A stretch of DNA of 64,000 nt, from contig JAEYZG010000036.1 of the NCBI GenBank assembly GCA_023428135.1, forward strand, positions 31,984-95,983. The letters run 5' to 3'. The notes under the pieces are model-generated. The model saw nothing but the letters and a program-made list of their open reading frames with translations, ran no database searches and had not been told where the DNA came from. This document shows positions 7,579 to 16,062 of the stretch, in pieces; position 1 is the first letter of the stretch, and every line of letters starts with the position of its first letter. The stretch is from Bacteroidota bacterium (GTDB taxonomy: Bacteria; Bacteroidota; Bacteroidia; Cytophagales; Cytophagaceae). A program made the position numbers and the translations under genes.

Positions 7579-8787
7579 ATGAAGGGATTGAGTACCCGCA
7601 CTGACTTTGTTCAAAGTTTTGATCGGGCTGAAGAAACACTGGAGCGATTATTCACTGCTTCTTTTAACCTTGGACTTGCTGTCGCTGTTTGGAAAGAACC
7701 AGGGCGAGATGATATTTCCATCATCATTGACTTTTCTGAAACTCTTAATAAAGTTGAGTTTAATGAAAACATTGGCTCCGGATTTCTTTTAAGTCCTTTT
7801 ATCAACCCAGACTTAAATGAGACTATATTAATCAGGCCTGATATCTTTTTCAACTCTTCCGAATCTGAAATACAAGTAAATAAAATTCCAAATTCAGCTC
7901 TTGCTGATACTTTTGAATATCATTACAATGAGATTACCTCATTCCATCAGGACAAATACAGCTCAAAGAATTCAAATACAAGACAAACTCAGGATTTTAT
8001 TAATCTTGTAGAAAAAGCTGTAGAAGAAATTCAAAAAGAAAAATTTAAAAAAGTTGTTCTTTCCCGTTCTAAAGAGAAAGAGCTTCCCACCGGATTCAAT
8101 CCCTTTCAATTCTATCTTCAGCTTTGTCAAAATCATCCTCTGGCTTTCACTTCTCTGGTTAGTCATCCTACCTTGGGAACATGGATTGGTGCTACTCCGG
8201 AACTGCTTGCAAGTGTATCCAAGGATTATATCTTTAAAACGATAGCTCTGGCAGCAACTAAACCTGCAACAGGAATTCAGAAACTTAATGAAGTAGTCTG
8301 GACGCAAAAAGAGATTGAAGAACAGGCAATAGTAAGTAGATACATTATCAACTGCTTTAAATCTATCCGCTTGCGGGAATATGAAGATGAAGGCCCTAGA
8401 ACTGTTCAGGCTGGGAATTTATTTCATTTGCGGACAGATTTTACTGTTAACATCAATGAAGTACCTTTTCCTGATCTTTTATACAGAATGTTAAAACTTC
8501 TCCATCCTACTTCTGCTGTATGTGGCACTCCGAAAGAGCCAGCCATGAGTTTTATAACAGAAATGGAAAAATATGACAGAGAACTATTTACAGGATTCCT
8601 TGGACCAATCAAAATAAATAACGAAACTAGTATTTATGTAAATATCAGATGCTGCAAAATTCACTCAGGAAAAGTTACTTTTTTTGCAGGTGCCGGTATT
8701 ACAAAAGATTCAATGGCTGCCAATGAATTGGAAGAAACCAATCATAAAATGTACACATTAGAATCACTCTTTGGTCATCTTCAATAA
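7579..8787 (+). CDS. menF: Isochorismate synthase MenF
   Basis: 402-aa chorismate-utilising enzyme that converts chorismate to isochorismate, the committed step to menaquinone. Conserved blocks visible in the C-terminal domain: K-V-V-L-S-R-S, G-A-T-P-E-L-L, the A-A-T-K-P block before the T-Q-K-E-I-E-E-Q helix, H-P-T-S-A-V-C-G-T-P and R-E-L-F-T-G-F-L-G-P, with Mg-binding acidic residues. Siderophore EntC-type enzymes are similar, but adjacency to menI and menD settles the pathway. Its stop codon lies 5 bases from the menD start. Confidence 0.93.
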   Translation: MKGLSTRTDFVQSFDRAEETLERLFTASFNLGLAVAVWKEPGRDDISIIIDFSETLNKVEFNENIGSGFLLSPFINPDLNETILIRPDIFFNSSESEIQVNKIPNSALADTFEYHYNEITSFHQDKYSSKNSNTRQTQDFINLVEKAVEEIQKEKFKKVVLSRSKEKELPTGFNPFQFYLQLCQNHPLAFTSLVSHPTLGTWIGATPELLASVSKDYIFKTIALAATKPATGIQKLNEVVWTQKEIEEQAIVSRYIINCFKSIRLREYEDEGPRTVQAGNLFHLRTDFTVNINEVPFPDLLYRMLKLLHPTSAVCGTPKEPAMSFITEMEKYDRELFTGFLGPIKINNETSIYVNIRCCKIHSGKVTFFAGAGITKDSMAANELEETNHKMYTLESLFGHLQ

Positions 8788-8792
8788 TATTT

Positions 8793-10478
8793 GTGGAATC
8801 AATCTATAATATTGCAGAAATCTGCTCTAAAAAAGGGCTAAAAAATTTTATACTATCTCCTGGTTCTCGCTGTGCACCTCTTACTGTAGCGATAGTCAGG
8901 CATCCCGAACTGACAAGCAGGACAATTACAGATGAAAGATCGGCAGCATTTATTGCATTAGGCTTATCACTGGAAACCCAAAAGCCGGTTGGACTTTTAT
9001 GTACCAGTGGAACTGCCGCACTCAACTATGCCCCTGCCGTGGCGGAAGCCTTTTATCAACAAATACCATTGATTATACTTACTGCTGACAGACCTCCTGA
9101 ATGGGTGGATCAACAGGATGGACAGACTATCCGTCAGCAAAATATCTATGGGAACCATATAAAAAAATTCTTCCAACTCCCTCCTGATCACCAAAGTCCT
9201 GATTCAGCCTGGCATATTCAAAGAAGTATTTCAGAAGCAATAAACTTAGCGGAGTCATTTCCAAAAGGCCCTGTACACATCAATATTCCTTTGCGTGAGC
9301 CATTTTATCCTAAAAACAGCAATGAAATAAAATATACTGCTGTTAGAATTATTGAAAAGGTAAAAGCACAACAGTCAATCGATACCTCAACCCTGCAGCA
9401 ACTTATTCAACTGTTTAATCAAAGTGAAAAAGTAGTATTGCTTAGTGGGCAAAACAATGATAATATTGAATTAAATACTGCAGTATCCAAATTCTCAGCT
9501 TCTCATAAAATTCCTGTTTGGGCAGAACCAATTAGTAATATTCACTGTAAGAATTCAATACAAAACATTGATATAATTCTTTCAGGAGAAACTGAACAAG
9601 AAAAGCTTACGCCAGATTTGCTCATCACATTTGGCCAATCAGTATTATCTAAAAGCCTGAAATCCTTTCTAAGAAAGTATAAACCAAAATATCATTGGCA
9701 TATAGATCCTTCGGGAGAAGGTGCTGATACATATCAATGTCTTACACATATTATTCCTGTAAAACCTATATCGTTTTTCGATACATTTAAAGGGGAAGCT
9801 AAAAATGATGAATGGCTGAACAACTGGATTGGTATGGATATGAAAGGATTGACTTTTCTTAAGAACTTCTTTCCTTCTCAATCAAAGTTTTCAGAATTTG
9901 AAGCGGCATTTGAAGTCATAAAAAATTTACCTCCTGAAAATATTCTTCATTTATCAAACAGTATGCCTGTGAGGTACGTGAATTACTTAGGAAGCTTTAT
10001 CAAATCAGCAACTACTGTAAGAGCAAACAGAGGTACGAGCGGAATAGATGGAGTACTCAGCACCGCTGTTGGTAATGCCTTAGGCACTGATAAACTTGTA
10101 TTTCTTTTGACAGGTGATCTTGCTTTTTTTTATGATAGAAATGCTTTTTGGAATAATTACCTGCCAGATAACTTAAGAATTGTTTTATTAAATAATCATG
10201 GTGGCGGTATCTTTAACATGATCGATGGCCCTAAAAATCTGAAAGAAGCGTCTGAATATTTTATTACTCGGCAAAATCTTAAGGCAAATAACATTGCAAA
10301 TGAATTTAATCTTGAATACTTATACAGCAACGACAGAGAGTCTTTAAATGCAGCATTACCAGTGTTATTAACATCATCTGGTAAATCAAAGATTCTTGAA
10401 ATAGAAACCAGTATAGATAACAACACTGAGATTTTCAATTTCTTTAAGCAGCAGATTAAAGAGAGATACGGTAAGTAG
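8793..10478 (+). CDS. menD: SEPHCHC synthase MenD (thiamine-diphosphate dependent)
   Basis: 561-aa enzyme that joins isochorismate and 2-oxoglutarate to make SEPHCHC in menaquinone synthesis. The N-terminal S-P-G-S-R and T-D-E-R-S-A-A-F blocks (the ThDP-activating Glu), C-T-S-G-T-A-A-L-N and the later R-G-T-S-G-I-D-G with G-D-L-A-F-F-Y-D (ThDP/Mg binding) are all present, and length is typical. It starts with GTG at 8793, five bases after the menF stop, where the protein begins M-E-S-I-Y as expected. It is the last gene of the tight menI-F-D unit. Confidence 0.93.
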   Translation: MESIYNIAEICSKKGLKNFILSPGSRCAPLTVAIVRHPELTSRTITDERSAAFIALGLSLETQKPVGLLCTSGTAALNYAPAVAEAFYQQIPLIILTADRPPEWVDQQDGQTIRQQNIYGNHIKKFFQLPPDHQSPDSAWHIQRSISEAINLAESFPKGPVHINIPLREPFYPKNSNEIKYTAVRIIEKVKAQQSIDTSTLQQLIQLFNQSEKVVLLSGQNNDNIELNTAVSKFSASHKIPVWAEPISNIHCKNSIQNIDIILSGETEQEKLTPDLLITFGQSVLSKSLKSFLRKYKPKYHWHIDPSGEGADTYQCLTHIIPVKPISFFDTFKGEAKNDEWLNNWIGMDMKGLTFLKNFFPSQSKFSEFEAAFEVIKNLPPENILHLSNSMPVRYVNYLGSFIKSATTVRANRGTSGIDGVLSTAVGNALGTDKLVFLLTGDLAFFYDRNAFWNNYLPDNLRIVLLNNHGGGIFNMIDGPKNLKEASEYFITRQNLKANNIANEFNLEYLYSNDRESLNAALPVLLTSSGKSKILEIETSIDNNTEIFNFFKQQIKERYGK

Positions 10479-10525
10479 AATCTGCCAAAACTTAATTCTC
10501 CTCCAAATGAGAATTCATATACATT

Positions 10526-10554
10526 AAGAAAGTTTTTAATTAAGTTACTTTCTT
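10526..10554 (+). other. Stem-loop between menD and menE
   Basis: An 8-bp stem (AAGAAAGT at 10526-10533 with ACTTTCTT at 10547-10554) and a 13-base loop, about 50 bases past the menD stop. No U-run follows, so it is at best a weak terminator or an mRNA end-stabilising hairpin. Confidence 0.3.
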
Positions 10555-10599
10555 GATGAATTAGAATTAAATGGATTACAAAGTCCCTTTATAGTACTT

Positions 10600-10607
10600 T
10601 AATTTTG
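10600..10607 (+). promoter_or_regulatory. Candidate -7 promoter element directly upstream of menE
   Basis: TAATTTTG matches TAnnTTTG and ends only 5 bases before the menE GTG start. Transcription from it would give an almost leaderless mRNA. There is no clear -33 TTG at 19-21 bases, so this is suggestive only. Confidence 0.35.
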
Positions 10608-10612
10608 ATCAC

Positions 10613-11677
10613 GTGGATGTCTATCTTAATAATCGAAAAATTGAATTAGAAAAACTGGATCTTTTCACCACTTCCGATGAATATGAGTACACAACAATCA
10701 AATTTTTAAAGGACTGGTTGAATTACAAAGACATTTTTTATCTTCAGACTTCAGGATCAACTTCAACACCCAAAGTCATTGAAATAAGCAGAGAACAGAT
10801 GGAAGCAAGTGCAAGAGCTACGATAAAAGCGCTTAAACTGCAATCCGGTGACAGAGCCTTAATCTGCATCAACACTGATATGATTGGCGGTAAAATGATG
10901 CTTGTCAGAACATTGGTAGAAAAGTTTAATGCCTATATCATTCCTCCTGTTTCAGATCCCTTTATATCAATTCCCAAGAAATTTGAATTTGATTTTACAG
11001 CCATAGTTCCGCTCCAACTGGAAACAATCATGAATAATGCTGAAAGTACTGCAAGATTAAATAAGTTAAAAGCCGTCATAGTTGGAGGTGCAGCAGTTTC
11101 TGAATCATTGAAATCCAGACTTCAGAATTTAAGTGTTCCAATTTATAGTACATATGGAATGACCGAAACAGTAAGTCATATAGCTTTAAAATTATTAAAT
11201 GGCACTGAGCCGTCAGACTATTTTAAAGTATTTGATGGTATAGAAACAAGAGTAGATTCCAGGGGGTGTTTGGAAATTAAAGGTATAGTAACCAACAATC
11301 AATGGGTTACAACCAATGACCTTGTTCAATTTCATTCAGAAAGAGAATTCACCTGGCTAGGGAGGATTGATAATATTATTAATTCAGGAGGTATAAAACT
11401 TCAGATAGAATCAATAGAAGGTAAGATTAACACGATTCTGAAAGAGAGAAATTATGAAGGAAGTTTCTTTTTAAGCAAAACTAATGATGAAAAATTGGGA
11501 GAAGCATTGGCTTTTTATTACGAAGGCTTTGAAACTTTAAAATCAGAAATTCTTCAGTTATTTAAAAAAGAATTATCCAAATATGAAGTGCCGAGGTATT
11601 TGATATTTTGTAAAAATTTCGAATACACGGCTTCAGGAAAAATTGACAAGCTAAAGACAATTAAAAACAATAAATAA
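10613..11677 (+). CDS. menE: O-succinylbenzoate-CoA ligase MenE
   Basis: 354-aa short adenylate-forming enzyme that activates o-succinylbenzoate to its CoA thioester. Motifs: the P-loop-like T-S-G-S-T-S-T-P-K, the Y-G-M-T-E-T block, the T-N-D-L-V and W-L-G-R-I-D-N block with G-G-I-K-L-Q, and the C-terminal catalytic Lys in T-A-S-G-K-I-D-K. It is shorter than proteobacterial MenE (about 450 aa), as usual for this phylum. GTG start chosen because the frame begins there. It sits 134 bases after menD; menB, menC and menA, often between menD and menE in relatives, are absent. Confidence 0.88.
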   Translation: MDVYLNNRKIELEKLDLFTTSDEYEYTTIKFLKDWLNYKDIFYLQTSGSTSTPKVIEISREQMEASARATIKALKLQSGDRALICINTDMIGGKMMLVRTLVEKFNAYIIPPVSDPFISIPKKFEFDFTAIVPLQLETIMNNAESTARLNKLKAVIVGGAAVSESLKSRLQNLSVPIYSTYGMTETVSHIALKLLNGTEPSDYFKVFDGIETRVDSRGCLEIKGIVTNNQWVTTNDLVQFHSEREFTWLGRIDNIINSGGIKLQIESIEGKINTILKERNYEGSFFLSKTNDEKLGEALAFYYEGFETLKSEILQLFKKELSKYEVPRYLIFCKNFEYTASGKIDKLKTIKNNK

Positions 11678-11708
11678 ACCTGCTCCGATTGCCCAGAACA
11701 GGTTTATT
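11673..11708. terminator. Bidirectional terminator between menE and convergent gene
   Basis: A 10-bp perfect stem (AATAAACCTG at 11673-11682 with CAGGTTTATT at 11699-11708) and a 16-base loop, overlapping the menE stop codon. It is followed by A/T-rich sequence on both strands and serves two convergent genes. Confidence 0.7.
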
Positions 11709-11732
11709 AAATTTTATTAAGTCTGTAAAATC

Positions 11733-12278
11733 TTATCTTATCTTTCTCAGAAAATCTTTAACAAGACCTTCAAAGTCAAATTTTTGCAAATCCGAATACC
11801 CATCTATTGTATGCAAATATTCCAGGTCTTCAAAGTCAGTAATTCTCAGAGCAAAAATAGGGAAGCCCCATTCCTCTTCATCCGGGTTAGAATATGGTGT
11901 TTTTACATAACCCATATCTACAAATTCATAATCCAATACATCAAGGACACCTTGACTTACCTTGTTTTTCTTTAAAATCGGGGTAATTGTATCAATAATC
12001 AAGGGTCTCCAACGCTGATTCAAATCTTCAAGCTTTAATTCAATAACCTTTTCTCTGAAGTCATAATATTCTTCAAAAAGAGCATCTAATAAATCTTCAG
12101 CAAATTCAGCAGTATCTGTATCTTTGTGCCCATGAATAGCCATTTTAAGCACTTCGAAATCCCAAAGCTTCACTATAACACCATCAGCTTCGAACTTAAT
12201 ACCCAAATCCTTGGCTGTCAACTTAATACCTGTTTCACCTAATATTGTATCACAGATAATACTTTTTAAACCTTTCAT
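11733..12278 (-). CDS. Conserved-looking cytoplasmic protein, unknown function
   Basis: 181-aa acidic protein with no signal peptide or membrane segment and no motif I recognise. It is rich in Asp/Glu/Leu with predicted helices (for example F-A-E-D-L-L-D-A-L-F-E-E). The coding frame is clean, uses ordinary codons for this genome and ends at a shared terminator with menE. It diverges from the unknown gene at 12342 across 63 bases; that gap holds TACGTTTG (12283-12290), a possible -7 element for the rightward gene. Confidence 0.6.
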   Translation of the reverse strand: MKGLKSIICDTILGETGIKLTAKDLGIKFEADGVIVKLWDFEVLKMAIHGHKDTDTAEFAEDLLDALFEEYYDFREKVIELKLEDLNQRWRPLIIDTITPILKKNKVSQGVLDVLDYEFVDMGYVKTPYSNPDEEEWGFPIFALRITDFEDLEYLHTIDGYSDLQKFDFEGLVKDFLRKIR

Positions 12279-12341
12279 TATTTACGTTTGTACTAATTTG
12301 CGTTGAAAAATATTTATAAAATTTAAAAAAACAAATCAAAT

Positions 12342-13088
12342 ATGAATAACTTTCACAGTTTTGAAATAAATTTTACATCTTCTGACCTTTACCCCCCTTA
12401 CGCCAACACCATCAATTTGAAATTTATTAACGCAAATAATCTGCTCAAAGTTGAATTTAATATTAAATATATTGGACGTGAAGAACTCACAGAAGAAGAA
12501 ATTTTAGATGAAGGATTCACTTTAAACGATGATTACAACTGGAATGGCAGTTTAAGTTCTGTATGGATTGATCCAATTCAATCTCTAATTAATAAATCGA
12601 CATTCCTTAAAGAGGAATCGGACATAAAAGTATTGATAGAAGCTCCGAAAATTATAACCGGGTCTCCTGAAAATATTGATGAATGGGCTTACATGATACA
12701 AGAAGTAACACAGGCGATTTATGAAACTTCAGGGAAAGAAGGCAATTTAGAGATTAATTTTATAAAGAATTTTCCCCAAGACTTTTTAGCTATTAATCTC
12801 AAACCTGAATTTAAATCCCGAAAGTTTATAGCTGAAATAGAAAAAAACAATCAGAAAAAGACGGTTCAATTGAAGTGGGAAGATCTGAAAAACACCCTTC
12901 AAACAGTTTATTTACCTGAATATATTTATGAGAACAGCCAGCCTACTCCAGGCAAAGATCAAGGGTATTATATTAATATTGGAGAAGGAATTTGGTTTAA
13001 AGCAAATGAGGGAGTGGTCAACCTTTCAGAAAAAGATAAAAGTGTACCAAAACTTATCGAAATGTTTGAAAGAATATCGAAGAAGTAA
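12342..13088 (+). CDS. Unknown cytoplasmic protein (248 aa)
   Basis: 248-aa protein with no signal peptide, membrane segment or recognised motif. The sequence mixes beta-type stretches at the N-terminus (I-N-L-K-F-I, L-K-V-E-F-N-I-K-Y-I) with an acidic middle and a C-terminal helix. Its final codons are built into a 26-bp perfect palindrome shared with the convergent repressor gene. I cannot assign a function; the coding nature is supported by length and a clean frame. Confidence 0.6.
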   Translation: MNNFHSFEINFTSSDLYPPYANTINLKFINANNLLKVEFNIKYIGREELTEEEILDEGFTLNDDYNWNGSLSSVWIDPIQSLINKSTFLKEESDIKVLIEAPKIITGSPENIDEWAYMIQEVTQAIYETSGKEGNLEINFIKNFPQDFLAINLKPEFKSRKFIAEIEKNNQKKTVQLKWEDLKNTLQTVYLPEYIYENSQPTPGKDQGYYINIGEGIWFKANEGVVNLSEKDKSVPKLIEMFERISKK

Positions 13089-13104
13089 GCATGCTTACTT
13101 CTTC
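13079..13104. terminator. 26-bp perfect palindrome carrying both stop codons of convergent genes
   Basis: Perfectly self-complementary over 26 bases, centred between 13091 and 13092 (core GTAAGCATGCTTAC). It contains the TAA of the rightward gene (13086-13088) and the TAA of the leftward repressor gene (13095-13097), and so encodes the last residues of both proteins. It probably acts as a two-way transcription stop, although a continuous palindrome must open a small loop to fold. Confidence 0.55.
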
Positions 13105-13868
13105 AGGTTTTTAAGTTCTTCTTTCATGTTCACCACCATATGAGCAAGCTTTTCTATTGACATATCAGGCTTAGGAAATTCGGTACTAATGAATGCTTTT
13201 GCCTCCCATACTTCAAGTATATCATCCGGGTGTACTTCATAGGAAGAATAAACGGGATTATCTGATGATAAAAGAAACACCTCTTTTGTTTTTAAATAAT
13301 TAGTGACTCTCTTATAAACTATACCTTCTTTTGAGGTCACAACGATATAAGTCTGATCATCTTTGACATAATTCCAGTTATCAACATATTGACCTATGAT
13401 AATGGTACCTGAGACAAGTGGCAACATTGAATCTCCTGAAATTTCAAAAGCACGGAAAGTTCCATTTTTAAAGTTTGGAAGGTAAAAATTTGGAAGATCT
13501 CCAATATATTCGGGATCAGCATAACCGTTGAGATAACCTGCAGCTGCTTTTTGAGGAACCATAGGAACTGATTCATTGTCATTTTTATCTACAGTTATTG
13601 AAAGTACTCTTAGCTTTTTAGCTTCAATATCTTTTTGCATTACCTGCTTATAGCTTTCCGGATCTTTTAAATCTCCACTAATTAGCACATCAACTGAAAC
13701 TTCCAGTATTTTAGAAAACATGATGAGATTATACAAACCAGGTTCTGCTCTCCCCTCTTCATAAGCCCCTAACAATGATCTTTTTATTCCCACTTTTTCA
13801 GCCAATTGCTCCTGCGTAAATCCTTTTTGCTTCCTTAAATGCTTAATATTGTCACTAATCAGAGTCAT
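13095..13868 (-). CDS. XRE-family transcriptional regulator with S24 LexA-like peptidase domain
   Basis: 257-aa phage-repressor/LexA-like regulator. An N-terminal XRE helix-turn-helix (about residues 5-60: N-I-K-H-L-R-K-Q-K-G-F-T-Q-E-Q-L-A) is joined by a linker to an S24 peptidase domain. Visible are an A-A-A-G-Y cleavage-type site, G-D-S-M-L-P (nucleophile Ser) and V-Y-K-R-V (general-base Lys). Such proteins cleave themselves when stimulated by RecA filaments, or act through the same fold without cleavage. No phage genes adjoin, so it may be a host stress regulator. A 14-bp palindrome 29 bases upstream is a likely autoregulatory operator. Confidence 0.85.
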   Translation of the reverse strand: MTLISDNIKHLRKQKGFTQEQLAEKVGIKRSLLGAYEEGRAEPGLYNLIMFSKILEVSVDVLISGDLKDPESYKQVMQKDIEAKKLRVLSITVDKNDNESVPMVPQKAAAGYLNGYADPEYIGDLPNFYLPNFKNGTFRAFEISGDSMLPLVSGTIIIGQYVDNWNYVKDDQTYIVVTSKEGIVYKRVTNYLKTKEVFLLSSDNPVYSSYEVHPDDILEVWEAKAFISTEFPKPDMSIEKLAHMVVNMKEELKNLKK

Positions 13869-14215
13869 GTTTCTTTTAAATTATATTCACTAATTAAATC
13901 AAAATTTTGATATCCTGTAATACATTACTAATCATTCTGCCTAAACTGCTTTTATTTTCGACCAGTTTTTCACCATGAATGAAAAATCCCGTATTATCTT
14001 CAAACAGGTAATTCACCAGTATGAAGCTCGAATTTGGTATAGGTTTACGTAAAAAATATTTTAATTTAAAACCCCTTTTAGTTGAGACTAACATAAATAC
14101 GATGTTTTTTAGCAAATAAACATCACAAAATTAACATACGCTAATTTTTTTAGTAAAAATTTCAGAAAAATAAATTTATTAGCAAGTAATACTTAGTATA
14201 AAAAATAATCAACGA
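13869..14215. other. Divergent intergenic region between regulator and lipoprotein
   Basis: Very AT-rich. It holds the palindrome at 13898, a minus-strand -7-like element (TAATTTTG when read on minus, 14126-14133) and several TTAGC/GCTAA motifs (near 14108, 14139 and 14179) that could be regulator half-sites. A minus-strand open frame of 73 codons (13894-14115) starts just below the -7-like element. Its product matches nothing I know, so I do not call it a gene. Confidence 0.4.
13898..13911. promoter_or_regulatory. Candidate operator for the XRE/S24 regulator
   Basis: ATCAAAATTTTGAT, a perfect 14-bp palindrome lying 29 bases upstream of the regulator's start codon, the usual position for autoregulation. 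It is AT-rich, so a chance occurrence in this genome is possible. Confidence 0.4.
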
Positions 14216-15253
14216 ATGAAAAAAGGAGTGAAAAACTCAATGGAACAAAATTTATTACAGAGTCTCATAGCAATACTTTTAGTTTTCTTAATACCTTCTT
14301 GTAAGGAAGCCTCCCACCATGAATCTAATAATAGTCAGGTGCCCTCTCAATTGAAATACACAGGTATTAAATACACTACAATAGACTCTCTTGAAAATGG
14401 ATTTAATTTTAATATCACCAGCATTGACACCTTAACAAATGAGAAATCTAAAGTGATACAAGTTGACTTCAAAGTTTCTTCATCAGATCAATTTTGGAAA
14501 GAACTAAAAAATCAAGGAATTAAAGCACTATACATTTCCTTATCTTGCTCAGGTAAGAAGACACATACATCCCCGATAAACTATTATTCCGAAAAATTTC
14601 TAAGCTTGCACGATGAATTTCTGCTTGTTAAAGAAGGTAATAGAGTTTTCAATTACTCCATTCCGATAAGATCTTTGGAACTAGAAAAAGGAATACACGA
14701 ACTTAGCCTGAAAATCGAAGCTATTCCCGTCCGTTTTAAACAAGATAGCCTCAAAAGTGATCTTAAAGAAGTTGACAATTTTTCACATAAACCCGTAGCT
14801 TCAAAGAAAATTAAATTTCAAATAAATGCCCCTGAGCTTATACATACTTCTATTGAAGTATTAAAATTCAAACTGAATACGAGTGTCTGTGATCCTTCTA
14901 AGTTCGACTATGCTTTTGGAGGTACAGGGTTCCCTGATCTTTTCTGGGATATTCAATGCGGTGATGATTATATCTACCACAGTCCGCAAATAAAAAATGC
15001 AATTCAATACACTAAAGTATATCAATCAACATATTTTCTATGTGATCCTGATGATAAGATTACAATTCGGGCAGTTGACTTCGATAAGGGCCCTTTCAAC
15101 ACACAGCATGATATTATAGAAACATGGTCAGGAAAGATCAATGATATAAGTATTGATCACCCTGATACATTTGCTTTTGGCAACCTTGAATATTTAATTG
15201 TTCAAAGAAAGCAACCTAATAAAGCTCCTGACAAGCGCCGCAAAAATAAGTAG
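14216..15253 (+). CDS. Predicted lipoprotein, unknown function
   Basis: 345-aa protein with a lipoprotein signal: basic start, a hydrophobic core (L-I-A-I-L-L-V-F) and a lipobox ending I-P-S-C near residue 29. The body is mostly beta-type with several Cys in the second half (S-V-C-D-P, D-I-Q-C-G-D, F-L-C-D-P-D-D) and acidic D-x-D-D-K loops that could bind Ca2+. The C-terminus turns very basic (K-A-P-D-K-R-R-K-N-K). Its last 38 bases overlap the convergent glycosylase gene. Function unknown. Confidence 0.65.
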   Translation: MKKGVKNSMEQNLLQSLIAILLVFLIPSCKEASHHESNNSQVPSQLKYTGIKYTTIDSLENGFNFNITSIDTLTNEKSKVIQVDFKVSSSDQFWKELKNQGIKALYISLSCSGKKTHTSPINYYSEKFLSLHDEFLLVKEGNRVFNYSIPIRSLELEKGIHELSLKIEAIPVRFKQDSLKSDLKEVDNFSHKPVASKKIKFQINAPELIHTSIEVLKFKLNTSVCDPSKFDYAFGGTGFPDLFWDIQCGDDYIYHSPQIKNAIQYTKVYQSTYFLCDPDDKITIRAVDFDKGPFNTQHDIIETWSGKINDISIDHPDTFAFGNLEYLIVQRKQPNKAPDKRRKNK

Positions 15254-16004
15254 TACGCCCATTTATTTTAATTACGTTGATTTTACCGCAACTATCCGGA
15301 CAATCTTTATTTTCCCTTCTATAATTTATTAAAAACTTAGTTGGAAAATCTTCTCTTTTAGCGTCATATTTTATAGCTGTCTTCAAAACCTTATTCATTG
15401 TAGAAAACAACTTCATTATTTTATCGTCAGGGATTCGACTTCCCTTTGCCCCCGGATGAATACCAGCCTGAAAAAGAATTTCGTCTGCATATACATTTCC
15501 AATACCGGAAATCAACGATTGATTCATCAGAATAGATTTGATCTTTCCTTTCCTTTTATGAATTATTTCAAGAAACTCTTCAGCAGTAATACTTAGGGCA
15601 TCCTTTCCCAAATCATTTTGTGAGATCAGATCATCAAAGTCATGGACAAGACTAATGTGTCCAAATTTTCTCTGATCTTCGAAGGCTAACCCTCCTCCGT
15701 CCTGAAAAATAAAAAGTAATCTTGTATAAGGTGGAATTTTAGAAATATCATCAATGAGTTCCAGATCACCTGTCATACCGAAATGAATATCCAGGCCTGC
15801 TTCAGGGTCAATTTCTGCAAACAGATGTTTTCCGTACCTATCTGATTTTTTAAAAAATTTGCCCTTCAGGGCCTTGTTTAATTCTTTTTCAGAAGTTCCT
15901 TTAAGAATACGCTTTTCAAAAACCTCAACTCTTTCAATCTTTTTTTTGAGAGTTGTTTTATCGAAATAATCTCTGAAGACAGAAACATCTGGTAGTTCCG
16001 GCAT
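15216..16004 (-). CDS. Fpg/Nei-family DNA glycosylase (formamidopyrimidine-DNA glycosylase type)
   Basis: 262-aa base-excision repair bifunctional glycosylase/AP lyase. It starts M-P-E-L-P-D, where Pro2 is the catalytic nucleophile and Glu3 the helper. The Lys of the Y-G-K-H-L block, the helix-two-turn-helix segment S-G-I-G-N-V-Y-A-D-E-I-L-F and a C-terminal zinc finger (C-x3-C ... G-R-T-T-Y-F-C-x2-C-Q) are present. The first Cys pair is spaced C-P-D-S-C, one residue longer than the usual C-P-x-C. Whether it prefers 8-oxoG (MutM) or oxidised pyrimidines (Nei) cannot be read here. Confidence 0.85.
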   Translation of the reverse strand: MPELPDVSVFRDYFDKTTLKKKIERVEVFEKRILKGTSEKELNKALKGKFFKKSDRYGKHLFAEIDPEAGLDIHFGMTGDLELIDDISKIPPYTRLLFIFQDGGGLAFEDQRKFGHISLVHDFDDLISQNDLGKDALSITAEEFLEIIHKRKGKIKSILMNQSLISGIGNVYADEILFQAGIHPGAKGSRIPDDKIMKLFSTMNKVLKTAIKYDAKREDFPTKFLINYRRENKDCPDSCGKINVIKINGRTTYFCGACQELY

Positions 16005-16006
16005 AA

Positions 16007-16046
16007 CTTTATTCCTTTATCTTATTACAAAAACAAAGGAATAAAG
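16007..16046 (-). other. Stem-loop immediately upstream of the Fpg/Nei start codon
   Basis: A 12-bp perfect stem (CTTTATTCCTTT at 16007-16018 with AAAGGAATAAAG at 16035-16046) and a 16-base loop, ending two bases before the glycosylase ATG on the minus strand. It lies just past the PBP1A stop (16063). No U-run follows, so it may be a weak terminator or a translation-controlling hairpin. Confidence 0.4.
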
Positions 16047-16062
16047 AGTTTCGTGCTTTATG

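Noticed and set aside
13894..14115. 73-codon minus-strand open frame with a -7-like element upstream
   Set aside because: The product resembles nothing, overlaps the candidate operator at its 3' end and has no ribosome-site support; kept only as a note on the intergenic region.
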